Source of the DNA: an uncultured Granulosicoccus sp.
GTDB lineage: Bacteria; Pseudomonadota; Gammaproteobacteria; Granulosicoccales; Granulosicoccaceae
DNA length: 35,916 bases
Reading direction: 5' to 3'
Assembly (NCBI GenBank): GCA_937991945.1
Contig: CALKLO010000018.1
Span: forward strand, 1-35,916
Both the position numbers and the translations under genes were made by a program. Positions 29,430-35,916 of the stretch are shown piece after piece; within the stretch, counting starts at the first letter, position 1, and every line of letters begins with the position of its first letter. Below the pieces are notes generated by a model. The model was not told the origin of the DNA. It saw nothing but the letters and a program-made list of their open reading frames with translations, and made no database searches.

Positions 29430-30380
29430 TTGACGATTGCAATCGTTTTTCCAGGCCAAGGATCGCAAAGTGTTGGCATGCTAGCTGCGCTTGCGACAGA
29501 GCATGATGTTGTGCAGGCCACGTTTGCTGAAGCCTCCGAGGCGCTTGGACAAGATCTTTGGGCATTGTCTCAAACAGGTACCAAGGAAGCACTGGCAGAT
29601 ACACGAGTGACTCAGCCTCTGATGTTTACATCTGGCGTCGCTGTGTGGCGTGTGATGCAAAGTGCCGGTGTGCCGATGCCAAGTGCATTTGCCGGACATA
29701 GCTTGGGTGAATTTGCAGCAATGGTTGCGGCCGAGATGCTGTCCTTCGCGGATGGTATACAGCTGGTCAAACGTCGCGCCGAACTCATGGCTGCTGCTGT
29801 CGCCGAAGGTGAGGGCGGTATGGCAGCACTCATTGGAATGGATGACCAGGCGGTTGTTGATCTGTGTGAATCGATCACGGGTGAGCGTGTCTCAGAAGCG
29901 GTCAATTTCAACGCACCCGGTCAAGTTGCCATCTCGGGGCATATCGATGCACTAGAAAAAAGCATTGAAAAAGCTCGTGAGCTAGGCTGTCGAAAAGCGC
30001 TAATGCTGGCGGTTAGCGTGCCTAATCATTCGTCGTTAATGAAGCCAGCGGGTGTAGAGCTTGCCGACACTATCGATAGTATCGAATGGTCAGAACCATC
30101 TCGTCCCTTGGTGCAAAACGCCACGGCAAAAGCTGCCGCAGATTTACCCTCTCAGTTAGAGCACCTAAAAGCGCACGTCTACAACCCAGTGTATTGGACA
30201 CGCACCGTTGAAGCTCTTCGCGATGACCATGCAGTGACAACAATTTTAGAAGCAGGTCCTGGCAAGGTTCTTACGGGTTTGAGCAAGCGTATTGACCGTA
30301 GTTTGCCAACGATGCCTGTAGATTCGCCAGAAACGCTAGCGGCAGCCTTAGAAGCACTTCAGGCGCCAGCAGCAGGGTAA
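29430..30380 (+). CDS. fabD: Malonyl-CoA:ACP transacylase
   Basis: FabD loads malonyl groups from CoA onto acyl carrier protein for fatty acid synthesis. The 316 residues contain FPGQGSQ (7-13), the active-site Ser91 in GHSLGEFAA, and the catalytic His200 in VPNHSSLM. The start is a TTG at 29430, decided by AAGGAG (29418-29423) six bases upstream. fabG, acpP and fabF follow on the same strand. In many relatives plsX and fabH precede fabD; here dapB does. Confidence 0.97.
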   Translation: MTIAIVFPGQGSQSVGMLAALATEHDVVQATFAEASEALGQDLWALSQTGTKEALADTRVTQPLMFTSGVAVWRVMQSAGVPMPSAFAGHSLGEFAAMVAAEMLSFADGIQLVKRRAELMAAAVAEGEGGMAALIGMDDQAVVDLCESITGERVSEAVNFNAPGQVAISGHIDALEKSIEKARELGCRKALMLAVSVPNHSSLMKPAGVELADTIDSIEWSEPSRPLVQNATAKAAADLPSQLEHLKAHVYNPVYWTRTVEALRDDHAVTTILEAGPGKVLTGLSKRIDRSLPTMPVDSPETLAAALEALQAPAAG

Positions 30381-30496
30381 TCGTTAAATCGCACTTATAG
30401 TGCGTCTTGGGATGCCTGTGAAGCTAGCCAGCCTGATGGTATGGGGATGCAATCACTCTGTCCTGTTATATTTACTAACTAATCTGGAATTTAACT

Positions 30497-31249
30497 GTGG
30501 ATAATTCGATGCTCGACACTCAAGTCGTACTCGTAACCGGTGCCAGCCGAGGCATAGGCGCTGCAATCAGCGATGTCATGGGCGCAAATGGTGCCACTGT
30601 CATTGGAACGGCAACCTCCGATGCGGGTGCTGCGGCGATCTCTGAAAGATTCAACGCTGCAGGTGTCAAAGGCGTGGGCATGAAGCTAAACGTAACGGAT
30701 GCAGAAGAAACAGCGGCAGTCATTGCCAAAATATCGACTGACTTTGGCCCAATTTCTATCTTGATTAATAACGCTGGTATCACCCGCGACAATCTGTTCA
30801 TGCGCATGAAAGATGAAGAGTGGGATGACGTCATCTCTACCAACCTGACTAGCGTCTATCGTTTGTGTCGTTTGGTTATCAAGCCCATGGTGAAAGCCCG
30901 TGGAGGTCGCATCATTAACATTAGTTCTGTTGTGGGTATAACCGGCAATGCAGGTCAGGTGAATTATGCTGCTGCTAAAGCAGGAGTCTTAGGTTTGACT
31001 AAATCACTGGCTAGAGAGCTTGGCTCACGATCCATAACGATTAATGCCGTTGCGCCAGGTTTTATTGAATCGGATATGACTGACTCACTGCCAGATGAGC
31101 AAAAAGAGAAGCTGAAAGGCGAAATTGCGCTGGGTCGTCTAGGTACACCCGATGATATCGCCCAAACGTGTCTATTCTTGGCCTCTCCAGGGGCTGCGTA
31201 CATCACTGGCCAGACAATTAGCGTCAATGGCGGTATGGTGATGACCTAA
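30497..31249 (+). CDS. fabG: 3-oxoacyl-ACP reductase
   Basis: FabG is the NADPH-dependent reductase of the elongation cycle. The 250-residue short-chain dehydrogenase has the cofactor loop TGASRGIG (14-21), NNAGITRDN, the catalytic residues Asn116, Ser144 in NISSVVG, Tyr157 and Lys161 in NYAAAKAG, and the C-terminal GQTISVNGGMVM. The GTG at 30497 has a GGA at a fitting distance; an ATG at 30509 is possible. The 116-base gap before it contains a small hairpin (CGCACT/AGTGCG, 30390-30404). Confidence 0.97.
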   Translation: MDNSMLDTQVVLVTGASRGIGAAISDVMGANGATVIGTATSDAGAAAISERFNAAGVKGVGMKLNVTDAEETAAVIAKISTDFGPISILINNAGITRDNLFMRMKDEEWDDVISTNLTSVYRLCRLVIKPMVKARGGRIINISSVVGITGNAGQVNYAAAKAGVLGLTKSLARELGSRSITINAVAPGFIESDMTDSLPDEQKEKLKGEIALGRLGTPDDIAQTCLFLASPGAAYITGQTISVNGGMVMT

Positions 31250-31255
31250 TGAATT

Positions 31256-31286
31256 GTTACGGCGGCGAATTTTTTCGCCGAGTAAC
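31256..31286 (+). other. Hairpin after fabG
   Basis: CGGCGAA (31263-31269) and TTCGCCG (31274-31280) pair perfectly around TTTT. An outer GTTAC/GTAAC pairing (31256-31260 and 31282-31286) extends the stem past a small internal loop. It starts 7 bases after the fabG stop. No T tract follows, so processing or partial termination before acpP is as likely as full termination. Confidence 0.5.
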
Positions 31287-31422
31287 GACTCTGAAGGTTT
31301 AGAATGCAGTTCTGGATGATCTCAGTTTTTGCTTAACAGTTAAAATTCGTACCTGAATACGTCATTCAGTTGTTTTTACAACCAACAACCCCCAAATTTT
31401 GATCAAAGAATTTGCGGAAGAG

Positions 31423-31452
31423 TTGGCACGTTCTGTCGGAACTCACTACAAT
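31423..31452 (+). promoter_or_regulatory. Promoter for acpP
   Basis: TTGGCA (31423-31428) and TACAAT (31447-31452) are 18 bases apart and close to consensus. Transcription would start near 31459, giving a 40-odd base leader before the ATG at 31502. acpP has to be made in far larger amounts than its neighbours, which fits a promoter of its own. Confidence 0.7.
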
Positions 31453-31501
31453 GGCGGCACGGCTTACGCCGCACATTTCTTTATCAGAGGTTTACCCCAC
31501 A

Positions 31502-31744
31502 ATGAGCAGTATTGACGAACGCGTCAAGAAGATTGTCGTAGAACAGCTTGGCGTAAAAGAAGAAGAAGTCACGGCCACAGCTTCATTTGTCGAAGATCTA
31601 GGCGCAGATTCTCTCGATACCGTAGAGTTAGTGATGGCATTGGAGGAGGAATTCGAATGCGAAATTCCCGATGAAGAGGCCGAAAAAATCACAACGGTAA
31701 CCCAAGCAGTCGATTACGTTAAAGCGCATATTGACCAAGCTTGA
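31502..31744 (+). CDS. acpP: Acyl carrier protein
   Basis: ACP carries growing acyl chains on a phosphopantetheine arm. The protein has 80 residues and is very acidic. Ser37 in GADSLD is the prosthetic-group site, followed by the conserved helix [12 protein letters not shown] and [10 protein letters not shown]. The ATG at 31502 gives the normal length; an in-frame extension upstream to 31412 reaches into the promoter and is discarded. The gene is framed by its own promoter and a strong terminator, so much of its mRNA is probably monocistronic. Confidence 0.99.
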   Translation: MSSIDERVKKIVVEQLGVKEEEVTATASFVEDLGADSLDTVELVMALEEEFECEIPDEEAEKITTVTQAVDYVKAHIDQA

Positions 31745-31840
31745 TCCCGTTGCCATGTCTGTATGCGGCACAATTTGATTAAAGCGTAGATAATTACTCA
31801 TACGCTTGATCATGCATACCGATTGGAAGTACGGTAAGGG

Positions 31841-31902
31841 GCCGCAACGTGTCGATATCTCTCTAATGCAGAGGGGTGTTTGTGCGTGTTGCGGCTTTTT
31901 TT
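31841..31902 (+). terminator. Intrinsic terminator after acpP
   Basis: GCCGCAAC (31841-31848) pairs with GTTGCGGC (31888-31895), followed by seven T. The 39-base loop contains a small inner hairpin (CTCT/AGAG). It lies about 100 bases after the acpP stop and would limit read-through into fabF. Confidence 0.8.
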
Positions 31903-31908
31903 GTTATC

Positions 31909-31927
31909 GCCTTGCCACTGGCAAGGC
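31909..31927 (+). other. Perfect hairpin just before the fabF ribosome site
   Basis: GCCTTGCC and GGCAAGGC pair over 8 bases around ACT. The stem ends 11 bases before the GGAG of fabF. It may be an mRNA 5' end structure, a stability element or a control of fabF translation. The role is not known. Confidence 0.5.
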
Positions 31928-31952
31928 CTGTCATTAACGGAGCTTGACGGGT

Positions 31953-33206
31953 TTGACACGTAGACGAGTAGCAATTACTGGCTTGGGTCTGGTGACCCCG
32001 GTAGGCGGGAACGTCGACGACAGCTGGAAGAATATTCTGGCCGGTGTGTCCGGTGTAACCAGTATCGATAGCTTTGACACCGCTAAATTTGGTACGAAAT
32101 TCAGTGCGTCGGTTAAAAACTTCGATGTCTCTGAGTATTTCACCACCAAAGAAGCGCGCAAAATGGATACGTTCATCCATTTCGGCATTGCTGCTGGCAT
32201 GCAAGCCATCCGCGATGCAGGGCTTGAAGCTGCTGCTGAGAACGGAATGGATCTAGAGCGCGTTGGCGTCTCCATAGGCTCCGGTATTGGTGGTTTGCCC
32301 AATATTGAAGCTCAGCATAAAGCACTGCTAGACGGTGGTCCGCGCAAAGTATCCCCGTTTTTCGTGCCCTCGACCATTATCAACATGATCAGTGGCAACC
32401 TCTCAATTAAATACGGCTACAAAGGCCCTAATGTGTGCACGGTTACTGCCTGTACGACAGGGACCCACAACATTGGTGATGCGGCGCGTTTTATCGAATA
32501 CGGCGACGCAGATGTCATGATTGCTGGTGGCGCTGAAATGGCGACATGCCCGCTAGGTTTAGCTGGCTTTGGAGCGGCACGCGCACTATCAACGCGAAAC
32601 GATGACCCAACAGCGGCAAGTCGCCCTTGGGACAAGGACCGTGATGGGTTTGTTCTTGGTGATGGCGCAGGCGTTATGGTGCTTGAAGAAATGGAACACG
32701 CTAAAGCACGAGGCGCTAAAATTTACGGCGAAGTAGTTGGCTATGGCATGAGTGGCGATGCATCTCACATGACGCTGCCCTCAGAAAATGGTGAAGGTGC
32801 TGCTCGTTGCATGCGTGCTGCACTCAAAAACGCTCGGCTTGACGCCTCCGATGTGGATTACATCAATGCTCACGGTACGTCAACGCCTGCTGGCGATGTT
32901 GCTGAGACAGATGCCATCAAGACGGCCATGGGTAGTCACAGCCAATCTGTGCTGGTCAGCTCAACGAAAAGCATGACGGGACACCTTTTAGGTGCAGCCG
33001 GCGGAATCGAAGCCGTATTCTCTGTCCTTGCATTAAGAGATGGCGTAGCGCCGCCAACAATCAACCTAGACAATCCTGGCGACGGCTGTGATCTTGATTA
33101 CGTGGCGAACAAAAGCCGTAAAGCGGATTTAAAAGTGACGATGTCCAATTCTTTCGGATTTGGCGGCACTAACGGCACACTGATTTTTGCGAAAGACGGC
33201 GTGTGA
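31953..33206 (+). CDS. fabF: 3-oxoacyl-ACP synthase II
   Basis: FabF extends acyl-ACP by two carbons with malonyl-ACP. The 417 residues start [17 protein letters not shown]. They contain the catalytic Cys167 in [10 protein letters not shown], His307 in [11 protein letters not shown] and His344 in GHLLGAAGG, the full Cys-His-His triad, and [11 protein letters not shown] near the end. The TTG at 31953 is preferred: GGAG (31939-31942) stands ten bases upstream and the N-terminus matches the family, whereas the TTG at 31944 would be only one base from that site. It overlaps mltG by four bases; pabC, often found between the two, is missing. Confidence 0.97.
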   Translation: MTRRRVAITGLGLVTPVGGNVDDSWKNILAGVSGVTSIDSFDTAKFGTKFSASVKNFDVSEYFTTKEARKMDTFIHFGIAAGMQAIRDAGLEAAAENGMDLERVGVSIGSGIGGLPNIEAQHKALLDGGPRKVSPFFVPSTIINMISGNLSIKYGYKGPNVCTVTACTTGTHNIGDAARFIEYGDADVMIAGGAEMATCPLGLAGFGAARALSTRNDDPTAASRPWDKDRDGFVLGDGAGVMVLEEMEHAKARGAKIYGEVVGYGMSGDASHMTLPSENGEGAARCMRAALKNARLDASDVDYINAHGTSTPAGDVAETDAIKTAMGSHSQSVLVSSTKSMTGHLLGAAGGIEAVFSVLALRDGVAPPTINLDNPGDGCDLDYVANKSRKADLKVTMSNSFGFGGTNGTLIFAKDGV

Positions 33207-34207
33207 TTCGGTTTCTGTTGTTCTTGATGGTTGCCGCGGCAGGTGCGGGCTGGTTTGGTTGGTCGGATTATCAGCGCTACCTAGATCAACCTATTGCCTT
33301 ATCGGCCGAAGGCCAGCAATTTACCGTTGAACCTGGGTGGTCTGCTAAGCGTGTTGCTGACCAACTTGAACAACAGGGCATCATCCAGAAACGGCACTGG
33401 TTTGATGTGTACGCTCGTCTGAGTAACAAAGCAGGCGGCATTAAATCGGGAGAGTTCAACTTACAACCCCCTCTAACGGTTCCAGCGTTGTTTGATACGT
33501 TGGTAAAAGGCCAAACAATTCAGTATTCCTTGGCCATCATTGAAGGGTCTAACTGGAAACAAGCCATGGCGCGCGTTGCCAGCTCCGCTGATTTAAAACA
33601 CACTTTAGATGATCAGACATTGCAGTCCGCTGATGCACTGATGAGCGCATTAGGTGAAACTGGAATTTATCCTGAGGGGCAATTCTTTTCAGATACCTAT
33701 GCCTTTCCTAAGGGCACAACTGATGTCGAATACTTGCGTAGAGCGAAAAAAATGCTCGACAAAGTATTACAAGAAGAATGGGATGCACGTGCTGAAGACC
33801 TACCTATTAAGACGCCCTACGAGGCTTTAATACTGGCATCCATCGTTGAAAAAGAAACAGCGGTGGCATCGGAACGACCTTTAATTGCAGGGGTTTTTCA
33901 TGCACGTCTACTAAAAAAAATGCGGCTGCAAACCGACCCTACTGTCATCTACGGTATGGGGGATAGTTATGATGGGAACATCAGGCGCTCAGACTTAACA
34001 ACCGATACGCCGTACAACACTTACACGCGAGCGGGACTTCCACCAACACCTATTTCTATGGTTGGGCGAGAAGCCATTCATGCTGTGTTGCATCCGTTAG
34101 AAACGAAAGCGCTGTATTTTGTCGCTCGTGGTGATGGCTCCCATCAATTTTCAGAAACGTTGGAACAACACAACGCGGCTGTTAGAAAATATCAATTAAA
34201 ACGATAA
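33203..34207 (+). CDS. mltG: Endolytic murein transglycosylase MltG
   Basis: MltG (YceG) cleaves nascent glycan strands and may end their synthesis. The 334 residues have an N-terminal membrane anchor (about 3-18), a LysM-like region ([20 protein letters not shown]) and a catalytic domain. That domain has [12 protein letters not shown], the acidic residues of [13 protein letters not shown] (Glu216 and Glu218) and [14 protein letters not shown]. The GTG at 33203 overlaps the fabF stop by four bases. The tmk start overlaps its stop by one base. Confidence 0.96.
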   Translation: MIRFLLFLMVAAAGAGWFGWSDYQRYLDQPIALSAEGQQFTVEPGWSAKRVADQLEQQGIIQKRHWFDVYARLSNKAGGIKSGEFNLQPPLTVPALFDTLVKGQTIQYSLAIIEGSNWKQAMARVASSADLKHTLDDQTLQSADALMSALGETGIYPEGQFFSDTYAFPKGTTDVEYLRRAKKMLDKVLQEEWDARAEDLPIKTPYEALILASIVEKETAVASERPLIAGVFHARLLKKMRLQTDPTVIYGMGDSYDGNIRRSDLTTDTPYNTYTRAGLPPTPISMVGREAIHAVLHPLETKALYFVARGDGSHQFSETLEQHNAAVRKYQLKR

Positions 34208-34848
34208 TGAGTTCTGCCAACTCAGAGCGCGGCAAGTTCATCACCTTAGAAGGTCTTGAAGGTGTGGGCAAAACCACCAACAGAGCGTTCGTTGAAAAAC
34301 TACTTGCGCAGCACAACATCGATTTTGTTGGCACTCGCGAACCCGGTGGCACACCACTGGGAGAAACTCTTCGAGATCTCGTTTTGCATTCCGCAGGAAA
34401 CATGCAAGACGAAACTGAACTCTTATTGATGACCGCATCGCGTGTTGAGCATGTGGCCAATGTTATTGAACCGGCTTTAAGCCTAGGGCAATGGGTACTG
34501 TGCGACCGTTTTCTCGATGCCAGTATTGCCTACCAAGGTGCAGGACGTGAGCTGGGTATCAATCGGATTGTCGATCTACACACTATGATGGGTGTCACCA
34601 TTGAACCAGACTTGACCTTACTGCTAGACATGCCGGTAGAAGCGGGGCTTGCACGCATGAGTGCCCGCGGCCAGCCTGATCGTATAGAGAAGGAAACATT
34701 GGCATTTTTTGAACGTGCTAGAGCAGCCTATCTGCAACGAGCGCTAGAGGCACCTAATAGAGTCAGTGTCATAGATGCATCAGGCTCATTGGAGTCGGTT
34801 CAGCTATCAGTGAAGGCTGCTTTGATGCCGCTGTTGAAGACGGCGTAG
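34207..34848 (+). CDS. tmk: Thymidylate kinase
   Basis: Tmk phosphorylates dTMP to dTDP. The 213 residues hold the P-loop GLEGVGKTT (16-24), the REPGGTPLGE substrate segment, DRFLDASIAYQGAGREL, and a LID-like stretch RMSARGQPDRIEKE. The ATG at 34207 shares one base with the mltG stop. holB follows 5 bases after the end. The mltG-tmk-holB order is conserved in Gammaproteobacteria. Confidence 0.98.
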   Translation: MSSANSERGKFITLEGLEGVGKTTNRAFVEKLLAQHNIDFVGTREPGGTPLGETLRDLVLHSAGNMQDETELLLMTASRVEHVANVIEPALSLGQWVLCDRFLDASIAYQGAGRELGINRIVDLHTMMGVTIEPDLTLLLDMPVEAGLARMSARGQPDRIEKETLAFFERARAAYLQRALEAPNRVSVIDASGSLESVQLSVKAALMPLLKTA

Positions 34849-34853
34849 TTGTC

Positions 34854-35840
34854 TTGGATAAACTGACACCCTGTCCTCCTTGGTTAGTCGATGACGCTAC
34901 GGCTTTATTGGCTCGATCGACGGGCGGGCGTATGCCTCATGCCATTTTGCTTTCAGGAGTAGAAGGTATTGGCAAACGAGATTTTGCACAAAGTGTGGTT
35001 GAAGCGTTGTTATGTCGCAATCGCCAAGGATGTCATGCTTGCGGTGAGTGCGAGTCTTGTCGACAGTTGTTAGCTGACTCGCATCCGGACTATCAAAAGT
35101 TAATGCCTGAAGGTGCTAGCTCTGTTATCAAGGTTGATTCGGTGCGCGCATTGGTCGACTGGTTGCAGTTAACGGCGAGTCAAGCCAGTCATCGAATTGC
35201 TCTCATAGAGCAAGCGGACAGGCTTAATCGTAATGCGGCTAACTCTCTACTAAAAACCTTAGAAGAGCCGGGCGAGCAAGCCATTCTTATTCTGAGTGCA
35301 ACGCGCGCGGGCGCATTGCCTGCCACAATTCGTAGTCGTTGTCAGAAAGTTACACTGAAGATGACGAATCAAGCAGCAGCTATTGCCTGGTTAGAGGGTC
35401 AAGTGGATGACCCTGTCGCAGCACTTGCTGGAGCAGGTGGTGGGCCGTACTTAGCAGTCGATAATGCAAGTCCTGAGAGTTTAGCGGCTGAAGAGAAACT
35501 GCTTGCAGCGTGGCGAGATCTATTTCTACACAAAGGCAGTGTCGGCCGTATAAGTGATTCGCTGTCCGATCTTGACACCTCAGTGTGCCTTGCTACGTTC
35601 TGTCGCTGGTGTCTTATGGCAATAAAACGACGTGAAGGTGTACAGGGTGTAGCGACAGCTGCGGTTACAGAGGTGATATCCGAAACGCAAGCGCGAATGA
35701 CTAACGATCAGTGGTACAGATTTTATGATCGGTTGCTGCAGTTACACCGCACCGATAGCGCTAGTTTTAAAACACAAATGGTGCTTGAGGGACTGTTTGC
35801 TGACACTCGTTTAATGACGATAAGTGCAGCTACTCGCTGA
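34854..35840 (+). CDS. holB: DNA polymerase III delta-prime subunit
   Basis: HolB is part of the clamp loader that places the sliding clamp on DNA. The 328 residues have a P-loop-like GVEGIGKRD (35-43), a zinc module with Cys54, Cys60, Cys63, Cys66 and Cys69, SNSLLKTLEEP-like text (NAANSLLKTLEEPGEQ) and the SRC motif (TIRSRCQ) that supplies an arginine finger. The start is TTG at 34854; the ribosome site is weak and no better start was found. The C-terminal third is poorly conserved, as usual. Confidence 0.95.
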   Translation: MDKLTPCPPWLVDDATALLARSTGGRMPHAILLSGVEGIGKRDFAQSVVEALLCRNRQGCHACGECESCRQLLADSHPDYQKLMPEGASSVIKVDSVRALVDWLQLTASQASHRIALIEQADRLNRNAANSLLKTLEEPGEQAILILSATRAGALPATIRSRCQKVTLKMTNQAAAIAWLEGQVDDPVAALAGAGGGPYLAVDNASPESLAAEEKLLAAWRDLFLHKGSVGRISDSLSDLDTSVCLATFCRWCLMAIKRREGVQGVATAAVTEVISETQARMTNDQWYRFYDRLLQLHRTDSASFKTQMVLEGLFADTRLMTISAATR

Positions 35841-35916
35841 CACGCGTTAATGTGCCGTGCGATACGGTTACTTGTGAAACTCCTATAGATCCTAGTGTTC
35901 TAAGCTGAAAAGCACA
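35841..35916. other. Right-hand end, no gene seen
   Basis: The last 76 bases hold no supported gene, terminator or promoter. In relatives a PilZ-domain gene often follows holB, but nothing of it can be read here. Confidence 0.4.

Noticed and set aside
30467-30472. TATATT before fabG as a -10 element
   Set aside because: No acceptable -35 sequence lies 16-18 bases upstream.

Overview
The window looks like chromosomal DNA of a free-living gammaproteobacterium. The evidence is a ZipA protein next to smc and ligA, a YfgM-BamB-Der block behind hisS, a fused PurL of about 1300 residues, MsrPQ, and the acpP-fabF-mltG-tmk-holB order. I cannot name the genus. Coding density is high, and 29 protein genes plus one tmRNA gene can be supported. 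Thirteen of the 29 genes appear to start with GTG or TTG.

Layout. At 1-1168 an AbiEi-type antitoxin/regulator gene (minus strand, partner off the left edge) lies just beyond the 3' end of the tmRNA gene, with a dyad-symmetric operator over its promoter. At 1169-1541 is ssrA (minus), with its terminator, promoter and a tag frame reading ANDDNYAMAA. At 1757-8661 are purL, a HAD-IIA hydrolase with an altered first motif, and a convergent gene for a DUF4011-like protein with no helicase domain. At 8990-10590 is the periplasmic methionine sulfoxide repair pair msrP-msrQ, converging on mdh (10645-11628). From 11732 to 19987 runs a plus-strand series: nrdR, an HslV-like Ntn hydrolase, ndk, rlmN, a PilW/PilF lipoprotein, hisS, yfgM, bamB, der. 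It ends at a strong hairpin shared with the convergent M23 peptidase and cysZ genes. From 21935 onward come smc-zipA-ligA, dapB, fabD-fabG-acpP-fabF, and mltG-tmk-holB.

How the genes work together. Most are housekeeping genes: purine synthesis (purL), dNTP control and supply (nrdR, ndk, tmk), replication and chromosome maintenance (holB, ligA, smc), division (zipA), translation and its rescue (hisS, rlmN, der, ssrA), envelope assembly (bamB, yfgM, mltG, M23), lysine/peptidoglycan precursors (dapB) and type II fatty acid synthesis (fabD, fabG, acpP, fabF). The parts that depart from the ordinary are the AbiEi gene beside ssrA (a known integration hot spot), the helicase-less DUF4011-like protein, the Ser1 proteasome-like hydrolase, and the rearranged gene neighbourhoods (no rodZ/ispG before hisS, no plsX/fabH before fabD, no pabC before mltG). 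I saw no CRISPR array, insertion sequence, rRNA or canonical tRNA gene.
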